A DNA stretch of 64,000 nt from Pholiota molesta (lineage: Eukaryota > Basidiomycota > Agaricomycetes > Agaricales > Strophariaceae): positions 1 to 64,000 of the forward strand of contig JACGCK010000110.1 of NCBI GenBank assembly GCA_014925825.1. Reading direction: 5' to 3'. The notes below the pieces were generated by a model that saw only the letters and a program-made list of their open reading frames with translations, searched no databases and was not told where the DNA came from. Numbering within the stretch: the first letter of the stretch is position 1; each line of letters starts with the position of its first letter. A program made the translations under genes and the position numbers. Positions 45,850 to 57,094 of this stretch are shown here, piece by piece.

Positions 45850-48495
45850 ATGTTTTCACCAATTCTGCTCCTGACACCGTTCTTTATCGCATCCACATTA
45901 GCGGCCAACGATTGGTCGACCCCATGCCATTCCGGCGTATGCGAATATGGTACGCATACCCCTCTCAATTCCACCTTCGATTGTAATTAATTGTGTCCTG
46001 TTTAGACCTACCCGCAACAAACAGCTCTGCATCTGGGACGCTCAAAATTGTACGCTCCCGCACATCTCCGCATCCATAGCAATTGACATCCTATTCCTAT
46101 CGTGCATCAGTGGTCCTCCAACACTGCCGCGATATCAGATATCACACCTGCCGCAGGTTGGACAATCCTGGGATGCGCGCCAGACATGCTGGAGCAAGAA
46201 ATCCGCCTGGTGTGCACGGGTGGCGGCAATTGCGCGCATCTGTATAGCGATAGCGAGACGGGCGCGGTGGGGAAGGTTATCAGGCTTCCCGAGAATGTGC
46301 GTCCTATGTCCTTTCCGGGGGCGTCATGTCAAAGCTGACAGCATCTCATTCTTTGGGGAATGTAGTGTGGAAAGGGGCCATTTGCTGTTGTCACTAACAT
46401 GTACGAGTCCCCAGACCAATCATTACCTGCGTCGCTGTCCCGAAGAGCAACTGGAATTAACGCGACGGTGCAGGGGCTCTCGATTTCGACAAAGTTCTCT
46501 GGTGTCGGTACTCCGTGAGTTATCCAGCCGCCCTCGCTATCTCGTGGTTCTGATACAATGTAATTTGTATGAAGATCGACCGGCCCCGTAAATTTTGCGA
46601 TCCGGGCGGCAAACGTCCCTGGAGCGGGAGGAGACTTGGCCATCCCTACACAACCGCAAAGGAGGGCGACCAGTCGAGCGTTCCGGTTCCCTCGTGGGGT
46701 GGCTGCTTTCGTCGAAGGGGCTGTGAAAGGTAAATCTAAAATTCAAAATTAATTGTCATATCGAAGTGGATATATCAGAATTTATCGTTCCCTGTAGATG
46801 TCACCTCCCTCAACGACTTCAATGTGAACAAGAGCACTACCCTCCCACCGTTTGACCTCGACAAGCCCTTTAACCTCGTGGACCAAAGCGTCTCCTGCCC
46901 GCCTGTAAAAGCCACTGTGAAGATCGACGTCGACGCCAAGGCGCATGCGGTGGCCTCCATCGGCCTCGCGGCGAGCGGGACAATTCTGCCCCCAACGTGG
47001 AGAGCTTCGCGGTGATTGTTGGTAGGCGCTATTTTCTTCTTTTCTTGACGTCCTCTGGATGTGACGCGGAAAACGAAAAACTGACATGCATTGCCCGTTG
47101 TAGGTTTGAATGCTGAGATTGATGGGAGCGTGACGATGTCGGCGGATGCATCGGGTACCCTCGATTCCGGGAAGATAACGTTGTTTGAAGTAGGCGTGCC
47201 AGGGCTCGACTTTCCTGGGTTCGTTTTATTATATTCCTGCTCACTATGACTGAGATCGACGTTCAAATCAATTCCCTCCGTTTAGAATTCTCACCATCGG
47301 CCCGTCGTTCAAAGTCGAGGGTCAAGCCACGGCCACACTCGACGTTGGTGTCGAGCTTACAGTGGGTCTGAGCTACAGCATCAATGGCGCGCAACTCGTG
47401 TTCCCGCCCAACAGCGGCACCAATCAGAGCAAGGGCGCGTTTAACATCGGCGATACACGTAGGTTTCTACTGCTTCTCTTCACCTTTTCAGCTCAGTTTC
47501 CTTACTTCCCTCTGTAGCCTTGAAGCTCTCCGCAACCCCCAGCGCAAGCGCCACGGGCACTCTCGCAGCGCATCTCATCCCATCGCTGAACCTGGGACTC
47601 TCTGCACTTGGAGACACCGTATCTGCGACAGTGTTTCTCGAACTCGATGCCAGCGCATCGCTGACGCTGAGCGCACAGGCGCAGGTAAACGCGAGCACGA
47701 CGGTCGGGCGACGGGCGCTGAGGTACTCGAGGGATGTCGAGAATGTGAAGGCACGCCAATCTGACGGCGGCATGGACGACGCATCCAGCGATGCCGATGA
47801 TGCCTCTTCCGATGATGCTGATGAATACTCCGATGCTGATCCCTTCGACTGGGATGCTGCTTACGCCTCCGGTGCTAACGCTGGCAGCGACGCTGCTACC
47901 TCTACAGCTGACGCCTCCAACAACGCTACTTCAACTAATTCCGCCACCGATGCCACTATGACCGACGCCGCCACCGATGCCTCTACCGCTAATTACACTG
48001 CAGATACCACTATGACCGCCACAATTGCAAGCCTCACTGCTAGCGCAAGTACTGCTAGTGAAAGCCCGAAGGCACTGGGTGCTTCTACTTCAGCGAGTAC
48101 GTCGTTTGGAGGGTGTGTTGAGATTGATGCGAACTTGGACGTCAACGCCGGAGCAACTGGAAGCTTTTTCGGTCTGTTCGACGCGACGACAAAAGTCGAT
48201 CTGTTCCAAAAGAAATTCGAAATATTCAAAGTGAGCTTGATGTGTCTACGGCTCCCCGCTATCTTCTGCAGCAGCTAACATTCGCAATTAGAAATGCTTT
48301 GGTTCCCAGCCTACAAGGCGATCTTTACCAAATGCCGCTCGTCGCGAATTGCTCTCTACTTTACCTCGTACACGCTCATTATTAACATCTGCACCCCAAA
48401 GACGTGCATTTTCTCTACAATGCCCATCAGCAGATGAAAACTCAAATGGGGGACAGCAGAGTCTTGTCAATGAGACAGTTGCCGCTTCGTCGTAA
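45850..48495 (+). pseudogene. Secreted protein of unknown function, copy 1 (frameshifted)
   Basis: Ten exons by comparison with copy 2: 45850-45949, 46006-46049, 46111-46296, 46366-46514, 46575-46729, 46798-47021, 47104-47218, 47286-47458, 47518-48230 and 48292-48495. The sum is 2063 nt, one short of a multiple of three. The cause is a C-run of five at 46989-46993 where copy 2 has six, which throws exon 6 out of frame. Otherwise splice sites and frame hold throughout, so loss is recent or the base is an assembly error. The product begins with a signal peptide (FFIASTLAAND). Exon 9 encodes about 75 extra residues rich in Asp, Ser, Thr and Ala. I recognise this as an uncharacterised secreted family of mushrooms; no enzyme motif is seen. 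Confidence 0.8.
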
Positions 48496-50659
48496 GTTTG
48501 AGTACCTCATGATAAGTTTTTTTACTCAATTTGAACGTTCCTATAGAATTCAGTGAAGGGGAAAACGTTGTTGAAGTGCTCATGGGAGACTTGAATGTAC
48601 CCTGCGATATTCCCAAAGTCGCTGTATATACCTCATTTTTTCTTCCGGAAATCGTATAAATTCATGGGTTTGCTTTGGGACACTGGACAGTGAAAACATT
48701 CATGCTGAACTAAATCGCAATCTTAAAGAACTGTTCCTTGCTTCAATTATATCTGCCAACAGCCTCATAAATCAGGTTGATGTGCCTCGATGTCCCAGGG
48801 TACGTCTACTGGTTCTTGCTTCCACTTCTATAGCTTAGTCAAGGCTTGACATCGTGGTTAACTGCATAGAGTCCCCTTTCGAAACGGTCTATTATAGCCG
48901 TTCCTGTCCAACTTGGTCGTATGTGCCCACATCTCGCCAGCTTCGTTCTAAACATGATGCATGATGGCTAATCGTCTCTTTCTGGTCGTCCTGAGCCCCA
49001 ATCCGCCATCTTCTCCAGCCTTTCCTTGAACCAGCGATAATTTCTCGGGACCTCTTTGGCCTTCCACAATGGCTCTAAGCCCAAGAAAACGTCGAGCTGA
49101 TTTGGAGAGCTAGGAGCGCGTTGGGAACGCGGGTGGCGGATATGCTAAAGGTCCTTGATCTCGCTGTCAGTGGCGAAAGCTTCCAAGGAATGAATTTCTT
49201 TGCATCGGAACTTGAGACTAGCATGTGGTCAGGACAGAAAAGACTCATTCAGGAATACTTTGCGATCGATACGAGCCTATCCCCCAAACGACGTTTACTA
49301 TGGAGGCTGGGAGCGGTATCAGATGAGCCGAAAAATGTTATAATTTAAAGCATGCTTGTTGAAATGAAACCTTCTGGCTAAAATCACCCAGGGAGCGCAT
49401 TATGCGCTGCTGGACCTGCCCGACAGGCAGAGCTACACCCGCCGTTCGCACTGGCCCTGGACGTCGACATCCAATCCAAGACCGCGCCCGTCAGCCGAAG
49501 ATCGGATGGAATAGGAAAGGGAGACTCACGCGGCGGCAGGACACTGCGCGAGAGTGAAATCCACGGTATATCCGAACTCATTTCAACCGCACGCAACAGT
49601 AGCTGACGACCACTACGCAAGGGCGCGTATACGGTACGTCTACGCTCATTGTCACGGCGTGCAGCACACGATATCGAGGTAAGTTTCCTTTCATTACTCT
49701 GAATCCACGCTGACCTCGGCCGTACCCAACGCCCTCAAACGGGAACAGCGTTCGCGTCATCCAACCCCTCGGCTGCCTACAACAATTCGTAGGAACATCG
49801 CAGCCGAAGACGACGACGACGGAATCCCGCCGCTGCTACATCCGTCGTTCGCCCTCGCCCTCGACCAAACTCCTCGACGTCGACTCCTCGGTCTCAGGCG
49901 CTAGCAACGGAGTCAATCAGCCCAAGGTCGGACGGATAGCATGGACGCCTTGGAACGTACGAGGCGGGCTCCAGACGGCGCGAGGGCGCGTATATTGTAC
50001 GTCCTGCGAAGGCAGCGACACAACTGACTATTGATGCTCTCTGTCCACGCGGCGGCGGTCCAACGAACCGGGAAGAGGACAGGCGGTGTCGTAAGATGCG
50101 AGAGACTTTGACGAGCTGGCGGAGGTAGTCCAGTGAAGTGCGCAGGCGCACGAAGACCCGGCGACAACATCCAGCCGCTTCGTCGCTGGCTCTTCTGCCC
50201 CTTTCCTGAGAAGCTTCAACAGCAACCTTCCCGTCCACGCGCACATGCTCATTCCCGCCGCAATTTGCTGCTGCTGCAGATGCTGCACCTACCAACACTG
50301 GTGCAGACGCCTGTGATGGGGTAGGTGAATTGCTGCCGGGATGTGGGTGGCCACTGTACTCAATGCATGGGGCAATGGTGCTGGTACTGATATTGTTTAC
50401 AATGACATGTATTGTAGTTGAATAATATCATGGATTTAACTTATGGATTAAATTTGAGAACAGCACCCAGAGGAGAGCTGAACATTGCATATTAATATAT
50501 GATTGACTTTGACTTGTTAAGTAATTTATTTTTTCTCTTTCACAAAGCACTCAAGCGAGAAAGACCTATCTAAGTAAGAGAAAGATATTGGAAAGATATA
50601 ACATTTAATAATAAAAAGGCTTAGACGAGTATATGCCATGCAACGGCCCTCAAGACAAG
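48496..50659. other. 3' flank of copy 1 and spacer between duplication units
   Basis: 48496-49429 belongs to unit 1. 49430-50330 is GC-rich unique sequence containing two similar GGGCGCGTATA...GTACGT words (about 49621 and 49986). 50330-50659 is AT-rich. No supportable gene; minus-strand frames at 49894-50298 lack any motif. Confidence 0.35.
49121..49348 (+). pseudogene. Unknown short open frame, unit 1 copy
   Basis: A 75-codon frame (MLKVLDLAVSGESFQG...) found again at 56381. Bases outside the frame are conserved as well, so there is no sign of coding selection. It may be an exon remnant of an unrecognised gene carried by the duplication. Confidence 0.25.
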
Positions 50660-51778
50660 TTATCATGATGTTTGACCTCATGAGTCACTGTCAGAGCCCA
50701 TATTATTACATGGGCCGTCCACCAAGGGATATGGGTTAAGAGGGTGTTGACTGTACTTCAATGGCCTGATAATCACTGGTCAATATTAATTCAATAGTAG
50801 CTTTTCTGTGGTTTTCATTGAAAAGTTTACATATTGGAGAAAAAAAGGGACGATGCAGATCTTGTGGAGGTCAAATCAGGGGTGGGAAATTGAAATGGTT
50901 GTTGATTTTAGCTTTGCTCCGACGTATGAACATACTCTCTCTCTTTTGTTCCTTTCCTACTGCTTCTCACGCCTTGAAGCTTGATCAATGATTGTCTGGA
51001 TATGGAGGAAACATATGAAGGAACGAACGTTTGCTCGACATAACACCAAACTGTCACACAAATATGGAGGCCACAAGGAAGCATTGGTCTGCTCGTGAAA
51101 TCAAGTAGCATACGACAGTGTGGCTAGTATTGCTTGATATGTATACGTATAGGAAGGAAGACTGAAAAACGGTCGTGGATGTGTCCTTATTGCTCTCTTT
51201 CGCCTGCTGTTCAACATGGAAGTGTGTAAGTGGTCAATATTTCGGTATTCGTAACCAGTCGTAACCTGACCTTCAATAATATTCCTTCCAGCGAAACTCT
51301 GGATATGCTTCAAAGAATTTGCAACATTTCACCTAGTTGACGCACGAGGCGCCAATGCGGCCAATCGTTATAATTTAAAATACTTTGACATAGCGTTTCA
51401 GCAACGTCATCAAAAACATCATCATGTCTCCAGTTTGGCCAGCAAAGGCCAGCAACCTCCAGCAACCGATGATCTACGCCTTTGATGTGAATGTTTGTCA
51501 GACTGGACTAAGATACTTAGTGTGGACGCTTGTGGACGGGTCGCATCAAAATCGTCTCGCGGATCGCCTGGGGGGTGTTCGTCGACGTCTTGGCGCGGAG
51601 CAACGTGAGATGTGGGCTCTGCACCTGGGTATATCTACGCACACCAATGTCGAACGAGGCTTTCCTTTTTATATCCCTGGTCTTTTCACCTGCTTTCTAA
51701 GGTCTCTTCGTTCGTTCTTTTCTAGGCCCTGGTGGCCATTTCCTCTAATATTTATAAACTCGACATTCCCTGGCAGCC

Positions 51779-54196
51779 ATGCTTTCACCAACCCTCCTCC
51801 TGACATCATTTTTTATTGCATCCGCAATAGCGGCTAATGATTGGTCGAAACCCTGCCTTTCAGGCGTATGCGAATATGGTACGCATAACCTCCCCACTTC
51901 CAACTTTTACAGAAATTAATTGTGCCCCCTTTAGACCTACCCGAAACGAACAGTTCTGCATCGGGCACGCTCAAAATTGTACGCTCTCGCACATCTCCAT
52001 ATTCATAGCAATTGATGTCTTATCGTTGCATTAGTGGTCTTCCAATGCTGCCGCGATATCAGATATCACACCCGCCGCAGGTTGGACGATCTTGGGATGC
52101 GCGCCGGACGCGCTGGACCAAGAAATCCGACTTGTGTGCACGGGTGGCGGCAATTGTGCGCATCTGTATAGCGAGACGGGTGCGGTGGGGAAGGTTATTA
52201 GGCTTCCCGAAAATGTATGTTCTATGTCCTTTTCGGACATTGCATGTCAAAGCTGACGACATCTCGTTCTTTTGGGAATGTAGTGTGGAAAGAGTCCCTT
52301 TGCAGTTGTTAACAGCATGTACAAGTCCCGAGACCAATCATTACCTGCATCGGTTTCCCGAAGAGCAATGGGGAGTAACGCGACGGTGCATGCGCTCTCG
52401 ATTTCGACAAAATTCTCTCGTGCCGGTTCTCGGTGAGTTGTTCAGCCGCTCTCCAGTCTCTGTGTCGTGAATCTGATGAAATGTGATATGTATTAAGATC
52501 GACGGGCACGGTAAATTTCGCGATCCGGGCGGCAAACGTCCCTGGAGCGGCAGGACACTTGGCCATCCCTACACACCCGCACGGGAGGGCGAACAGTCGA
52601 GCGTTCCGGTTCCCTCGTGGGGCGGACAAATTCGTCCCAGGGGTTATTAATGGTAAATCTAAAATTCATATTAAATGTCATATCGAAGAAGTAGATTGAT
52701 CAGAATCCATCGTTTTCTGTAGATTTCTCCCTCAACGACTTCAATGTGAACAAGAGCACTACCCTCCCACCGTTTGACATCGACCAGCCTTTCAACCTCG
52801 TGAACCAAACCGTCTCTTGCCCGCCTGTAGCTGCCACTGTGAAGATTGACGTCAACGCCAAGACTCATGCTGTGGCCACGATCGGCGTTGCGGCGAGTGG
52901 AACAATTCTGCCCCCCAATGTAGATAGCTTTGCGGTGATTGTTGGTAGGCGCTATTTCCTTCATTTCTTGGCGTCCTGTGCGTGTGCCATGGAAAAAGAG
53001 AAACTAACGTGCATTGTCCGGTTCAGGTTTGGATGCTTCAATTGATGGGACTGTGACGATGTTGGCGGATGTATCGGGTACCCTCGATTCCGGGAAGATA
53101 ACGCTGTTTGAAGTAGGCGTGCCTGGGCTCGACTTTCCTGGGTATGTTTTTATTATTATTATATTCCTGCTCACTATGACTGTCCTCGACGTTCAAATAA
53201 ATTCCCTCCGTCTAGAATTCTAACCATCGGCCCGTCATTCAAAATCGACGCTCAAGCCACGGCCAAACTCGACCTTGGTGTCGACCTTACAGTGGGTCTG
53301 AACTACAACATCAACGGCGCGCAACTCGTGTTCCCGCCCAACAGTGGCGCCACTCAAAACCAGGGTGCGTTTAACATCGGCGATACACGTAGGTTTTTAT
53401 TGCTTCTGTTGCTTCTCTTCTCCTAATCAGATCATGTTTCCTTACTTCCTTTCAATAGCCTTGAAGCTCTCCGCACCCCCCAGCGTAACCGCCACGGGCA
53501 CGCTCGCAGCGCATCTCATTCCATCCCTGAATCTGGGACTCTCTGCACTTGGAAACACTGTATCTACGACAGTGTTTCTAGCACTCGATGCCAGCGCATC
53601 GATGGCGCTGAGCGCAACGGCGAGCACGCCGGTCGGGCGACGGGCGCTGAGGTACTCGAGGGATGTCGAGAATGTGATGGCACGCCAATCTGATGCCGCC
53701 ATCGCTGATTCCACTGCAGACACCACTGCGACCGCCACAATTGCACGCCCCAATGCTAGCGCAGGTACTGCTCGTGAAAGTGCGAAGGAACTGGACGCTT
53801 CTCCTGCAGCGAGTCCGTCGTTAGGAGGGTGTTTTGAGATTGATACGATCTTGGACGTCAACGCCGGAGCAACTGGAAGCTTCTTCGGTTTGTTCGACGC
53901 GACGACAAAAGTCGATTTATTCCAAAAGAAATTTGAAATATTTAAAGTGAGCTTGATGTGTCTATGACTCCCCGCTACGGTCTGCAGTAGCTAACATTCG
54001 CACTTAGAAATGCTTAGGTTCCCAGCCTGCAAGGCGGTCTTTGCCAAATGCCGCACATCGCTCACTGCCTTTACTTGGTACACGCTCACTATCAGTATCT
54101 CCACCTGCATTTACTCTACAATGCCCATCACCAAATTCGAACGCAAGTGGGGGGAAACAGAGTGTTGCCGACCAGACAGTTGCCGCTTCGTCGTAA
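51779..54196 (+). CDS. Secreted protein of unknown function, copy 2 (intact)
   Basis: Ten exons: 51779-51878, 51935-51978, 52035-52214, 52284-52432, 52498-52652, 52723-52944, 53027-53141, 53216-53388, 53459-53946 and 54008-54196; 1815 nt, 604 aa. The N-terminus is a signal peptide (SFFIASAIAAND). Four cysteines fall in the first 120 residues (KPCLSGVC, LGCAPD, LVCTGGGNC); the middle is beta-rich with alternating hydrophobics (SGTLDSGKITLFEVG, GLDFPG, AAHLIPSLNLGLSALG). A conserved end block SFFGLFDATTKVDLF is followed by a Ser/Pro/Asn-rich tail. No catalytic motif or GPI signal is obvious. Expect secretion or a wall/surface role; that is inference from the signal peptide alone. Exon 9 is 225 nt shorter than in copy 1. 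Confidence 0.8.
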
Positions 54197-54992
54197 GTTT
54201 AAGTATCTCATGATAAGTTTTTACTCAAATTGAACGTTCCCACAGAATTCATTGAAGGGGAAAACATTGTTGAAGTGCTCACGGGAGACTTGAATGTACC
54301 CTGCGATATTTCCAATGTCATTGTATATACCCACTTTGTTTCCGGAAATCGTATAAGTTCACGGATTTGCTTTGGGACATTGAACAGTGGAAACTTTCAA
54401 GCTGAATTAGATCGCAATCTTCAAAGAACTGTTTCTTGCTTCAATTATATCTGCTAACAGCCTCATAAATCAAGTTGGTGTGCCTCGCTGTTCCAGGGTA
54501 CGTCTGCTGGTTCACCCTAAATGGCCTTGCTTCCACTTCTATGGTTTGGCCAAGGCTTGACATCGTGGCTAACTGAATAGAGTACTCTTTCGAAACGGTC
54601 TTTTATAGCCGTGTCTGTCCAACTTGGTCGTATGTGCCCACATCTCGCCAGCTTCGTTCTAAACATGATGGCTAATCGACTTTTTCTGGTCGTCCTGAAC
54701 TCCCAGACTGGAATAACATTAACTGGGAAGTGAAGCCCGTAATCATGGGGAACCTTGTCATCTATGGCCGGTGTGTACGAAAAATTATATAACGCCGTTA
54801 AAATTTGTTTTGCTACATCTTGATATGTATATCTGAATTCATGCCTTGCCGAAGCCACAGGTCCACGTACCCAACCTGACAGCATTTTGGATCCATGACT
54901 GAGGCGTTTTTAAGCCGTTCGGAGCAGTTCCATCCTGCAGTAATCACTCGAAGGCAATATTGGCCGTGCGTACGTTACTCGAGGCTCTATGG
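54197..54992. other. 3' flank of copy 2 and start of the insert
   Basis: 54244-54460 is matched in unit 1 (48547-48760). In unit 2 it reads open (EFIEGENIVEVLTGDLNVPC...) while in unit 1 it is shifted, but no splice keeps it in frame with the secreted-protein gene. From 54699 on the sequence is unique to unit 2. Confidence 0.35.
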
Positions 54993-54998
54993 TATAAG
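54993..54998 (+). promoter_or_regulatory. TATA-like box of the small secreted-protein gene
   Basis: TATAAG, 84 bp before the ATG at 55082. Confidence 0.35.
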
Positions 54999-55081
54999 AG
55001 GCCTCTTTGAATACTAGAATAAACTCAGTACCTCCAAATTCACTCTCCAAATTCACTCTCCAATCTTGCCTTTAATCAGTC

Positions 55082-55563
55082 ATGCAATCTACCTTTTTAA
55101 ACATGCTTGCAGCCCTCGCTGTGATGAGCATCGGGGTTGATGCATCCGCTATTTCACAGTGAGTGTACCATCCTCATTCGAGGCAGGACGCCGACACCAA
55201 CCTGATCTGCATTCTAGGGCCCTGGCCCCGCCGACGTTTAGCTCGGCGCCTGCATCCAATTCTACCGGCCAAGAGTTCGTTTGCTACCCCGCCAACCAGG
55301 CGATTTTCACCGTTATCGATTCCGTTGTTCAGAGCACCTTCTTCCCCACCGCCACCGCCACTAGCAATGCTGCTACCATCACTCCTCGTTTTATAGATAT
55401 TTCCAACACCACGTCTCCCACTTCCAATTCCAGCTCCCCGGACGGCCAAGTCTTCGTTTGCTACCCAGTCAACGAGCCGGATTTTACCATTGTCACTTCC
55501 GTTGTGCAGAGCACCTTCTTTCCCACCGCCACCGACTCCATCGTTATCCCAACTGCCAACTGA
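55082..55563 (+). CDS. Small secreted protein with two internal repeats
   Basis: Exons 55082-55158 and 55218-55563, 423 nt, 140 aa. A signal peptide of about 20 residues (MLAALAVMSIGVDASA) is followed by two copies of a unit: FVCYPANQAIFTVIDSVVQS and FVCYPVNEPDFTIVTSVVQS, each ending STFFPTAT. Each unit has one cysteine, so a single disulfide between the repeats is possible. The linkers are Ser/Thr/Pro-rich and likely glycosylated. The size, signal peptide and low complexity fit fungal small secreted proteins, some of which are effectors or surface proteins; no specific family is recognised. It is found only in duplication unit 2, inside the 1.6-kb insert. Confidence 0.75.
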
Positions 55564-57044
55564 TACAACCAATGCAGATTAGGCGGTGCGAGTTTACCAT
55601 CCAGTGTTTTCCTCTCTTTGACTGCAGCTCACGGTGCCGTCGAATCACTCGGATTTGGAATAAACACCCATCCCGACTATAATTTCTTAGAATGCCTCTG
55701 AATTTGATATCTTGTTTTTCGTGTCTTGTCATTTTGATTCTTCCCGTCGTTTTCCCATTATAGAAACCAAATTCAACGTTGATCCCTTCAGGAGGTAGTA
55801 CATATTATTTGATCATCTTACAATCAGATGTATTTAAGTAGCCTTCCGATCTGTAGGAGCTGCTGCCTGGGTACATAAGTAGCGCTAAAAATATCTCTGA
55901 TCGACATTGAACTTGCTGATATTGAGAGTTCGACAGAGGCTGGAATTTTTACTTCCTGCTATTGGGCTTTAGCTACACGGTTGCAGAAAAGGTTATTTTT
56001 CACTACACCGAAATACCTCCAATAAAAAGGGCAAAGGCACTCGCACAGGCGAAATATCTATTTAAAGACTGTTGAGAGTATTCAATCTTGTTACTTACGC
56101 TCATCAAGTAATAATTTTAACGGCAGTAGAATATAATTTCGCTGAGGTCAACGTGAGTGCTACTTACTGTGGAATAGTCACTTAACATGAATTATTTGGG
56201 ACGTTGTTGGACGAATAAAGAACTAGAACTTGAAGGTCATCCCTATCACATGACCAGACATTACTGACATTGACAAATCATATGACATTTGACTAGTGAC
56301 TAGTCGCCCTACCTCATCCTGACCCCAATCCGCCATCTTCTCGAGCTAATTTGGAGAGCTAGGAGCGCGTTGGGAACGCGGTGGCGGATATGCTAAAGGT
56401 CCTTGATCTCGCTGTCAGTGGCGAAAGCTTCCAAGGAATGAATTTCTTTGCATCGGAACTTGGGACTAGCATGCGGTCAGGACAGAAAAGACACATTCAG
56501 GAATACTTTGCGATCGATACGAGCCTATCCCCCAAACGACGCTTACTATGGAGGCTGGGAGCGGTATCAGGTGAGCCGAAAATTGTTATAAGCATGCTTG
56601 TTGAAATGAAACCTTCTGGCTAAAATCACGCAGGGAGCGCATTATGCGCTGCTGGACCTGCCCGACAGGCATGGGCTCTTTATGTCGAATACAGCACTAG
56701 CTGACTGCTCTAGCCCTGGGCGGCTACCAACTAGGTCATAATAGTGGGATCTATCTTCTACCTTGAGTACCGACTTATCTTGTGAGCACTAACTCTTTGC
56801 ACTGTGGACCCGTTCGCTTCTGGCCAATCTGTTTGACCTCGAGCTTAAGGTTGCTATGTATCAGACAGTATTCAGCTGGACGCACTATGAGCTGCTTCAT
56901 GTCTGGATTGGCCGCTGTCCCGAAATTGCTATGAAGACTCCCAGTGACTTTATAGCATGGAGATACTCAAGTACACTTCTAGCTCGATCATATTAGTTCG
57001 CTATCAATTGACGCGTCCCCATCGTCATTCATTCTTCGATATCT
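55564..57044. other. Spacer: insert tail, unit 2 end, hydrolase upstream region
   Basis: 55564-56322 is the rest of the insert, without a gene. 56340-56671 repeats 49100-49429. 56672-57044 is unique upstream sequence of the hydrolase. Confidence 0.4.
56381..56623 (+). pseudogene. Unknown short open frame, unit 2 copy
   Basis: The 80-codon equivalent of 49121-49348. It reads a few codons further because TAA is replaced in the GTTATAAGC context. Function unknown and probably noncoding. Confidence 0.25.
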
Positions 57045-57050
57045 TATAAA
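57045..57050 (+). promoter_or_regulatory. TATA box of the hydrolase gene
   Basis: TATAAA, 45 bp before the ATG at 57095. Confidence 0.5.
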
Positions 57051-57094
57051 AGCACCAAAACGGCCGATAATTTTTTAATTTACCCTGCAACAAC

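Larger units (their letters stand above)
44765..49429. repeat. Segmental tandem duplication, unit 1
   Basis: A direct repeat of 50660-56671. It carries the upstream region, the ten-exon secreted-protein gene, its 3' flank and a short downstream block (49100-49429). Similarity ends sharply after CTGCCCGACAGGCA in both units. It differs from unit 2 by small indels, an extra 80-bp piece near 49010-49090, a longer exon 9, and absence of the 1.6-kb insert found in unit 2. Confidence 0.85.
50660..56671. repeat. Segmental tandem duplication, unit 2
   Basis: The second, longer unit, same orientation as unit 1. It carries the intact secreted-protein gene and, between 54699 and 56322, about 1.6 kb absent from unit 1. 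The insert boundary shows TCCTGA on both sides (54693-54698 and 56317-56322). Unit 2 also has a 50-bp addition near 50710. Confidence 0.85.

Noticed and set aside
49894..50298. 134-codon minus-strand frame between duplication units
   Set aside because: GC-rich, no motif, overlapping frames open on both strands.
54230..54457. Extra exon of secreted-protein copy 2
   Set aside because: The upstream exon reaches an in-frame TAA at 54194-54196, no splice joins it in phase, and unit 1 is shifted in the same block.
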